A DNA stretch of 64,000 bases from an uncultured Flavobacteriales bacterium (GTDB lineage: Bacteria; Bacteroidota; Bacteroidia; Flavobacteriales_G; Salibacteraceae), in assembly GCA_943788775.1 (NCBI GenBank), contig CALSRO010000004.1, forward strand, positions 126,001-190,000, in the 5' to 3' direction. Every line of letters begins with the position of its first letter. The stretch's first letter is position 1. Positions 58,557-64,000 of this stretch are shown one piece after another. The translations under genes were made by a program, and so were the position numbers. The notes below the pieces were generated by a model, which saw nothing but the letters and a program-made list of their open reading frames with translations, searched no databases and was not told the DNA's origin.

Positions 58557-59209
58557 TAGCAAAACCTTATTCCGAGAATTATCGGTGATAGTGATCCCTC
58601 AACGCTTAAACCACGACTGCCGCCAGTTCTGTTGTTTTCAAGACTAAGACTTACTTCTTCATAGATCATAATTCCATATTGATAGCGAAAAGATACGGCC
58701 ACAAAAAATCTTTCAGTTACCCGTATGTTTAAGGTTGGTCTAACCTGAGCGAAGTAGTAGTTGGAGGTCAGGTTGTATTCGTAAATCCCCCAGTTAAACG
58801 CTGAATAATCTCTAATGCCGGCTTGATGAGCATTCCTAAATCCAAATTCAGCAGAAACCGCTAGATAACCTGGTCTGTTTTGTGAGCTGTCTCCCAAATC
58901 TAATGTCCATCCTGTAAAGGCTTCAATTTGATGGATGGTAGCATGTCCTTTAACTAGAGAGATCATCTCTCCTTCTTCATCCTTGAAATCAGCATAAAAA
59001 TAGTTTACATCGCCTGAAACCGAAAACCTTCGATTAATGGGAAGAGTTAGGTTGAGCCCAGGGTTCAACCCAATAATAAATGGTGGTCTACCAAACGCAG
59101 GTCTTGCGATTTGCATGGTACTCATTCCTATTTTGGCGCGGCACTCTCCCTGACCATATGCCGAACTCAAGATACCAGCAATACACATTACGATACTTAA
59201 TCTGAACAT
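58553..59209 (-). CDS. Small outer-membrane beta-barrel protein
   Basis: A 218-residue protein with a signal peptide (MFRLSIVMCIAGILSSAYGQ) and about eight amphipathic strands (INRRFSVSGDVNYFYADFKD, YLAVSAEFGFRNAHQAGIRD, RFFVAVSFRYQYGIMIYEEV), ending LSPIILGIRFCY. The size fits an eight-stranded barrel. Function unknown. It follows the M28 peptidase gene by 12 bp on the same strand, so they are likely cotranscribed. The 3' end overlaps lspA by 4 bp (convergent). Confidence 0.75.
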   Translation of the reverse strand: MFRLSIVMCIAGILSSAYGQGECRAKIGMSTMQIARPAFGRPPFIIGLNPGLNLTLPINRRFSVSGDVNYFYADFKDEEGEMISLVKGHATIHQIEAFTGWTLDLGDSSQNRPGYLAVSAEFGFRNAHQAGIRDYSAFNWGIYEYNLTSNYYFAQVRPTLNIRVTERFFVAVSFRYQYGIMIYEEVSLSLENNRTGGSRGLSVEGSLSPIILGIRFCY

Positions 59210-59221
59210 CTTGGTTAAGAT

Positions 59222-60976
59222 CTAATTCGCGACAAACACCATTTTTTTTGAATCCACAACTTCATCATCAATGATTAATGAATAGGTAAACGTCCCCGTT
59301 TTCCCGTAACCATGGTCGTAAATGATCTCGTTCGCACCCAGCCTAACAGGAACATCACAGTCAAAAATTACGGCACCCATCAAATCCATCACGCGAATGC
59401 TAGCAATGGGGTTTGCGGGCATTTCATTCACTATAAACGCTATAGAAGTGGCCTCATCAAATGGATTGGGCTTGTTTTGTAATAGCTCGATGGCTTTAGT
59501 ATTTCTGGCAGGTTCATCTATTCCCACCACCTCTTGGTATTCTTCGTTCGAAAACAAACTCTCCACGCCATCTTCATCAACAAAAGCAGCCGAAACAAAA
59601 TAGGTAAACCCGGGAGGGATGTCGAAACTCGTTTCGAGTGTGTTGCTATAAATCACAGTGTCCCAATCATTAGTTTCGGTTCTCAGCGCAATTGCTATTT
59701 CAGTATAGTCGCATACGGGTTGTTGCAGGGTTACTTTTAATGTTTTCCAATCGGTTTGCGCAATCGACAGGCCCTCAGGAGAGCAAACGTTTTGTGCTAT
59801 CATGACGGCTGCATTGGCATTGATAGCGGCATTGCGTCCTAGGTAATTGAAATCTACAAACCACTTATCAATGTGCCCATCGTTGTTCGTATCCTCGCCC
59901 AACACATCATCGCTGGTATGCTGCCTGTCATGGTAATTTGAATCTGCAGTATTTGCGTTCCCGTGTTCATTCGCACTGGTGAATCGCATAGCAGCAAATC
60001 CACTTTGACGAAATGGTATATGATCACCTCCGCGACCTGTTCTGTCTTCCGCTGTCATGATCGTAACTTGCATTGGGACGGAGACCTTTTCCTCCAATTC
60101 TTGCAGATATTGCAGTTTGATGTAGCGGGCTAGTTGTTTGTTTTTCGAGAAAATGGTGCCGGAGCTAAACAGTCGCACTTGCGTACTATCCACGTCATTC
60201 TCGTTAGGACAAGAAGGTTCTGAACTTGTCGCACCGCAAATGACCCCACCAATGACATCGTTATTCAATACGGCCGCAATTTCTATGTCGTTGTTTACGC
60301 AATAATCCGCGAGTGCTTTTGCACCAAAGAGTCCCTGCTCTTCTGCAGTAGTCAACATGAACACAATGGTTCGTTCGAATTGATACTTAGCCATGGCTCG
60401 CGCCAATTCTAAAACCAAAGCGCTGCCACTACCGTTGTCTTCCATTCCGTGAGCATCACAATCTACATCGCAAGCTGTCGCACATCGGCTGTCAAAATGT
60501 GCTTCAATGATAACTATGCCCGCAGGTGTATTCGCTGCATCCACCGATGAACCAGGTAAAATAGCTACGATGTTTTTGTGTTTGTCCATGCCGCAGATAT
60601 TACGTTCCCAGTTTAGGTAGCTCACCACCAATCTGTTGTTGTTGGCGTTACTGATACTTTGAAACTTTCCCAAAGCCCATGTGCGCGCGGCACCCATACC
60701 TGTTGTGGTAGAAAGCGTGTCCGCACCTGTGTTTCGAGTTTCGAATTCACTCATTCGCTCAAGGTAAGACCGGAGAGAATCTGGATTAATCGTGCCTTCA
60801 ATTTCAAGGCTAATCTGATGAGGACTCAACGATTGAGTTGAGGCATAATCCCCTGGATTATAGTTGCCATCCAAAATATTGGCAGCAATGGGATTGCTAA
60901 AATGAACGTTGGTTTGTGCTATTGCTATACCATAGCACATTACGAAAACCAAAGGCAAGTACAAGTTTTTCATCAT
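59222..60976 (-). CDS. Secreted M28-family zinc aminopeptidase with T9SS sorting domain
   Basis: A 584-residue exported peptidase. Signal peptide MMKNLYLPLVFVMCYGIAIA. The M28 core has zinc ligands in VIIEAHFDSRC (His), GMEDNGSGSALVLELARAMA (Asp), FMLTTAEEQGLFGAKALADY (catalytic/ligand Glu), LNNDVIGG (Asp) and GRGGDHIPFRQSGFAAMRFT (His). An EF-hand-like loop DTNNDGHIDKWF may bind calcium. A fibronectin-like region and a type A T9SS tail (LLQNKPNPFDEATSIAFIVN, continuing to YSLIIDDEVVDSKKMVFV) finish the protein. It would hydrolyse peptides outside the cell. The ATG at 60976 is preferred (a second is at 60973). Confidence 0.92.
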   Translation of the reverse strand: MMKNLYLPLVFVMCYGIAIAQTNVHFSNPIAANILDGNYNPGDYASTQSLSPHQISLEIEGTINPDSLRSYLERMSEFETRNTGADTLSTTTGMGAARTWALGKFQSISNANNNRLVVSYLNWERNICGMDKHKNIVAILPGSSVDAANTPAGIVIIEAHFDSRCATACDVDCDAHGMEDNGSGSALVLELARAMAKYQFERTIVFMLTTAEEQGLFGAKALADYCVNNDIEIAAVLNNDVIGGVICGATSSEPSCPNENDVDSTQVRLFSSGTIFSKNKQLARYIKLQYLQELEEKVSVPMQVTIMTAEDRTGRGGDHIPFRQSGFAAMRFTSANEHGNANTADSNYHDRQHTSDDVLGEDTNNDGHIDKWFVDFNYLGRNAAINANAAVMIAQNVCSPEGLSIAQTDWKTLKVTLQQPVCDYTEIAIALRTETNDWDTVIYSNTLETSFDIPPGFTYFVSAAFVDEDGVESLFSNEEYQEVVGIDEPARNTKAIELLQNKPNPFDEATSIAFIVNEMPANPIASIRVMDLMGAVIFDCDVPVRLGANEIIYDHGYGKTGTFTYSLIIDDEVVDSKKMVFVAN

Positions 60977-61060
60977 CAATAGATTAGTGGTGAAAATTAA
61001 GGATTAATGATCGGAAATGTTTCATCCCATACTTTGTGCCTGTACATTCGTCACCCAATT

Positions 61061-61366
61061 ATGAGTGCAGAAAATCACCCATCGTCTTACAAGACCTTTT
61101 TATGGATTTCAAAGGCCGAGGCCATTTCCTATTTGTTGCTTCTGGGCATTGCAATGCCTTTAAAGTATATGATGGACATGCCGTTGATGGTCAAGTATGT
61201 GGGCTTGGCACACGGAGTGCTTTTTATGGCCTATATCGGACAGCTCCTATTTGTGAGTTATAAACTTAAGTGGAACGAAATCCGAATAGTCCTTGGATTT
61301 ATTGCCTCATTATTGCCATTTGGTCCATTCGCATTTGAATGGCTTATCAACAAAGAGAAAATCTAG
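61061..61366 (+). CDS. DUF3817 domain-containing membrane protein
   Basis: A 101-residue protein with three helices: SKAEAISYLLLLGIAMPLKY (first helix with the family's E-A-I-S-Y), LAHGVLFMAYIGQLLFVSYK and IVLGFIASLLPFGPFAFEWL. This matches the DUF3817 (YdzA-like) pattern; function unknown. The ATG at 61061 gives the normal length; the open frame extends 54 bp upstream. Its 3' end overlaps the convergent lipoprotein gene by 4 bp. Confidence 0.85.
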   Translation: MSAENHPSSYKTFLWISKAEAISYLLLLGIAMPLKYMMDMPLMVKYVGLAHGVLFMAYIGQLLFVSYKLKWNEIRIVLGFIASLLPFGPFAFEWLINKEKI

Positions 61367-61956
61367 TTTGCTTTATTCGTAGCCGCGAATGATTTGCGAG
61401 CTGCCGTCAATCGACCATTGAGGTAAGTAGTTTCCTCATTGGTCATTCTTACCGCGGTCCATTCTTCTGGCAGTGGATTTCCATCAAAACTAGTGCGAGC
61501 ATAGGCACTTAATAAACTTCCGTTGTCCTCAAAATAGAATTTGTAATTCCGATGACTCGGCCCCTGTTCAAAACCGTAATCCACGTTCGTGATTTCGTGT
61601 TCGCTGTAAAACAGGTTTCCGTTCTTGTCATAATACCAAGAATGCAGCTCCTTCAAATTTCCTGTTCCTGATATCTCCAATCTGGCTAGGGCCGTATCGT
61701 TTCCGCTAAGCTTATAAAAAATGGATCCTTTTACATCGCCTTCATTCCATGTGTCCGTTTCACTGAAATAAGACTCATCCATATCTACGATAGATTTGAC
61801 GTCATCCATAGCGCTTTCTAAGGGCCCAAGGAGATATTCTCTATTGCTCTCAGGAAGTTTATCTGCGATCGATTCTTGCTCGACAGGGTCTTGATTCTCA
61901 GTGCAAGCCACAAGAATGAAGCAAAACCCAAGCATGAGTAGTCTGGTTATATTCAT
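61363..61956 (-). CDS. Hypothetical lipoprotein
   Basis: A 197-residue lipoprotein; the lipobox is in LMLGFCFILVACTENQDPVE. The mature part has regular beta-strand patterns (GSIFYKLSGNDTALARLEIS, SWYYDKNGNLFYSEHEITNV, RNYKFYFEDNGSLLSAYART) like MORN-type or toxin-antitoxin-unrelated repeat proteins, but I cannot name a family. The ATG at 61956 overlaps the asd stop by 4 bp, so they are coupled. Confidence 0.72.
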   Translation of the reverse strand: MNITRLLMLGFCFILVACTENQDPVEQESIADKLPESNREYLLGPLESAMDDVKSIVDMDESYFSETDTWNEGDVKGSIFYKLSGNDTALARLEISGTGNLKELHSWYYDKNGNLFYSEHEITNVDYGFEQGPSHRNYKFYFEDNGSLLSAYARTSFDGNPLPEEWTAVRMTNEETTYLNGRLTAARKSFAATNKAN

Positions 61957-62939
61957 GTCAGTAAGTCTTTTACGCGTTCAGCTATTTGAACCGCATTCGT
62001 GGCAGCTCCTTTTCTCAAATTATCAGATACCACCCACATATTTAAAGCATTTGGTCGAGTGGTATCCCTGCGTATTCTGCCTACAAAAACATCATCCTTT
62101 CCTTCCGCATATAAGGGCATAGGGTATGTATTAGTATCTGGCAAATCTTGCAGTTTTACGCCAGGAGTTTCCGCAATCAATTTTCGGATATCCTTGATTT
62201 CAAATGGCTTTTTGCATTCCACATTCACGGCTTCGCTATGACCTCCTCTTACGGGTACCCTTACTACCGTGGCAGTGACAAGAATGCTGTCATCTCCTAA
62301 AATCTTTTTAGTCTCATCTACCAACTTTTGCTCTTCGGTAGTGTACCCATCTTCTTGAAAATCACCTCCATGAGGTAAGCAGTTCATGTCAATTGGATAC
62401 GGATATACCATCTCTACCTTTCGCTTTTCCCGTTCGCCATTCATCTGCTCAATAGCCGCCACTCCAGTACCAGAAACACTTTGATAGGTGGATACAACAA
62501 TGCGCTCAATTCCATAATTACGATGAATTGGGAGTAAGGCCAAAACCATTTGTATGGTGCTACAATTTGGGTTTGCGATGATTTTGTCCTCCCTGGTTAA
62601 CAGTGCCCCATTGATTTCAGGGACAATCAATTTTTTGTCGGCATCCATTCTCCATGCGGAAGAATTATCAATGACCGTGGTGCCAACTGCTGCGAATTTT
62701 GGTGCCCATTCCTTTGATGTAGAACCGCCTGCAGAGAATAAAGCAATATCAGGCTTCAGACTAACGGCCTGCGTCAATCCGATTACCTTGTGTTTCATGC
62801 CACCAAAGTCAATCTCTTGACCTACGGACCGTTCAGAGGCCACGCAGTATAATTCCGTAATCGGAAAACTACGCTCTGCCAGCACCTTCAACATCACTCG
62901 CCCCACCATGCCAGTGGCGCCTACAACTGCAATTCGCAT
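61953..62939 (-). CDS. asd: Aspartate-semialdehyde dehydrogenase
   Basis: A 328-residue NADPH-dependent enzyme of lysine/threonine/methionine biosynthesis that converts aspartyl phosphate to the semialdehyde. The Rossmann start is MRIAVVGATGMVGRVMLKVL. The catalytic cysteine lies in KIIANPNCSTIQMVLALLPI (near residue 126). The substrate-binding segments include VSTYQSVSGTGVAAIEQMNG and VRVPVRGGHSEAVNVECKKP. Full length for the bacterial type. ATG at 62939. Confidence 0.96.
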   Translation of the reverse strand: MRIAVVGATGMVGRVMLKVLAERSFPITELYCVASERSVGQEIDFGGMKHKVIGLTQAVSLKPDIALFSAGGSTSKEWAPKFAAVGTTVIDNSSAWRMDADKKLIVPEINGALLTREDKIIANPNCSTIQMVLALLPIHRNYGIERIVVSTYQSVSGTGVAAIEQMNGEREKRKVEMVYPYPIDMNCLPHGGDFQEDGYTTEEQKLVDETKKILGDDSILVTATVVRVPVRGGHSEAVNVECKKPFEIKDIRKLIAETPGVKLQDLPDTNTYPMPLYAEGKDDVFVGRIRRDTTRPNALNMWVVSDNLRKGAATNAVQIAERVKDLLT

Positions 62940-62980
62940 GATTTAATGATTCTTTAATTCCAACCCAAAATTAGGATAAT

Positions 62981-62988
62981 TACATTTG
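62981..62988 (+). promoter_or_regulatory. Bacteroidota -7 box
   Basis: TACATTTG is a perfect match to TAnnTTTG and lies 26 bp before the start of the lamin-tail-type gene. Confidence 0.5.
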
Positions 62989-63014
62989 TTCGAATCCCAC
63001 TAAACACAAGGGTT

Positions 63015-64000
63015 TTGAGGCAGGTACTATTTGTAATTTTTCTTGTTCCATTGGTTGGTTTCGCCCAAGTGAAAGACAATTTCTCCGATGGAAACTTTAC
63101 CGCAAACCCAGCGTGGATTGGCGATGTTTCGGATTTTGAAGTTGATGCAAACCTGCAGTTACACCTCAATGCTGTGCCCCAAACAGATGAGTCTCACTTG
63201 AGCACGGCCCTTTCAATTCAAGCAATTTCTGAATGGGAATTTTATGTGTCAATGGGCTTCAATCCTTCTGGTAGCAACCTGTTTGACTTTCACTTTATGT
63301 CGGATTCAGCTGATTTGGAATCGGATCACAACGGCTATTTTGTAAGGGTGGGCGGTAGTGATGATGAAGTCAGCTTGTTTCTCAAATCCGGTGCTAGCGA
63401 GACCAAAATCATGGACGGTGCAGATGATCGAGTAAACCTGAGCTCTGTTGATATTTGGATTAAAGTGCTCCGATTCGCAAACGGGGATTGGAAAGTATAT
63501 TCCCAATTAGAAAACGAATCAGAATACATGCTCGAAGGGGAAGTGAATGACTTAACACACACCAACTCCAGTTTTTCTGGTGTGTTATGCGATTATACTT
63601 CTAGTCGTTCTACCTTGTTTTGGTTTGATGACTTCGGATACAATCAGGCCCCTGAGCTTAAAGAGCTGACTGTAGTTGACTCGAATACACTGATTTTAGA
63701 GTTCGATGAAGCACTCTCACCTGCCAGTGCTTCGCAAGTTTCAAATTACAATGTCAACGATGGAATTGGCGCGCCTTCAACTGCCATAGTCTCAACTACC
63801 TCCCCTGAAATTGTTGAGCTAAATTTCACTAATTCATTTGCGCTAGTCAATAGCTACAACTTGACTATAACATCCATTGCTGACACTTTGGGTAATGTAA
63901 ATGCCAGTCAAATAGGTTCCTTTCAATACTTGCAGTTTACCCCTCCCAGTTTTCAAGATATAGTCATTAACGAAATCATGGCAGATCCTTCTCCCTCGGT
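63015..64000 (+). CDS. Secreted lamin-tail-domain-type surface protein (partial, 3' end outside window)
   Basis: The first 328 codons of a large exported protein. A TTG at 63015 opens a signal peptide (RQVLFVIFLVPLVGFAQ). A concanavalin-like beta-sandwich follows (VKDNFSDGNFTANPAWIGDV, WEFYVSMGFNPSGSNLFDFH). A Big/SbsA-like Ig domain comes next (APELKELTVVDSNTLILEFD, ASQVSNYNVNDGIG). The visible end begins a lamin-tail domain (FQDIVINEIMADPSPS). Such proteins in Bacteroidota usually carry several lamin-tail domains and a T9SS tail. The reading frame is open to the window edge. The start is inferred; no ATG is in frame near the signal peptide. Confidence 0.8.
   Translation, partial: MRQVLFVIFLVPLVGFAQVKDNFSDGNFTANPAWIGDVSDFEVDANLQLHLNAVPQTDESHLSTALSIQAISEWEFYVSMGFNPSGSNLFDFHFMSDSADLESDHNGYFVRVGGSDDEVSLFLKSGASETKIMDGADDRVNLSSVDIWIKVLRFANGDWKVYSQLENESEYMLEGEVNDLTHTNSSFSGVLCDYTSSRSTLFWFDDFGYNQAPELKELTVVDSNTLILEFDEALSPASASQVSNYNVNDGIGAPSTAIVSTTSPEIVELNFTNSFALVNSYNLTITSIADTLGNVNASQIGSFQYLQFTPPSFQDIVINEIMADPSPS

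Overview
This 64 kb window looks like an ordinary chromosomal stretch of a Bacteroidota bacterium, probably of the flavobacterial/cytophagal type. The evidence is the type IX secretion (T9SS) C-terminal sorting domains ending several secreted proteins, a TonB receptor with a carboxypeptidase-regulatory-like N-terminus, an ExbB with a cleavable signal peptide, the ileS-dksA-like-lspA cluster, Bacteroidota-style -7 boxes (TAnnTTTG), a DEXH helicase/PdeM pair and many lipoproteins. Base composition is moderate and even. I see no phage, transposase, rRNA or CRISPR array. There is one tRNA (Ser-GGA). Species cannot be fixed from the sequence.

Layout. 0-6.6 kb (mostly minus strand): a partial ExbB-type proton channel, two MscS channels (one split by a frameshift), a small membrane protein and the RNA-binding protein Tex. 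6.6-12.1 kb: a T9SS protein with a CXXCH motif, a GT39-type glycosyltransferase, a metal-binding HMA protein, and a pair encoding a T9SS protein and a predicted trimeric fibre (heptad repeats plus C1q-like head). 12.4-14.3 kb: an AraC-type regulator, a mini-operon of two small proteins and a cupin, then tRNA-Ser. 14.4-20.6 kb (minus): glycosyltransferase GT4, then a tightly overlapping operon tatD-like / porin / asparaginase / TMTC-like TPR protein. 20.65-21.15 kb: a roughly 500-bp unit holding a GxxExxY gene between inverted ATTCGTG-rich repeats. 21.2-29.5 kb: heptosyltransferase-like GT9, alkyltransferase-like protein, DUF5916 protein, a trmB / LpxL-like acyltransferase / desaturase operon, a glycosyltransferase and a GSCFA protein.

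29.5-38.8 kb is the most coherent functional block and looks like a phosphate-starvation locus. It holds a PhoB/PhoR-like pair, a divergent TonB receptor, a beta-helix lipoprotein, an OprP-like phosphate porin and a Na/Pi cotransporter with a PhoU-like tail. Three promoter regions in this block carry direct repeats spaced exactly 11 bp, the geometry of PhoB/PhoP half-sites. The receptor plus lipoprotein may be an undescribed outer-membrane uptake pair for a phosphorus source.

38.8-49.2 kb: lipoproteins, a LuxE-like acyl-activating protein, an imelysin-family lipoprotein sharing an N-terminal Cys module with the beta-helix lipoprotein, tyrS, an OmpA-family protein and a 1181-residue outer-membrane protein. 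49.3-64 kb: DEXH helicase and PdeM of the ligase-associated DNA-damage set, RidA-like, DksA-like and RDD proteins, ileS / DksA-like / lspA, a small barrel, an M28 peptidase with a T9SS tail, DUF3817, a lipoprotein, asd, and the start of a secreted lamin-tail-type protein that runs off the right edge.
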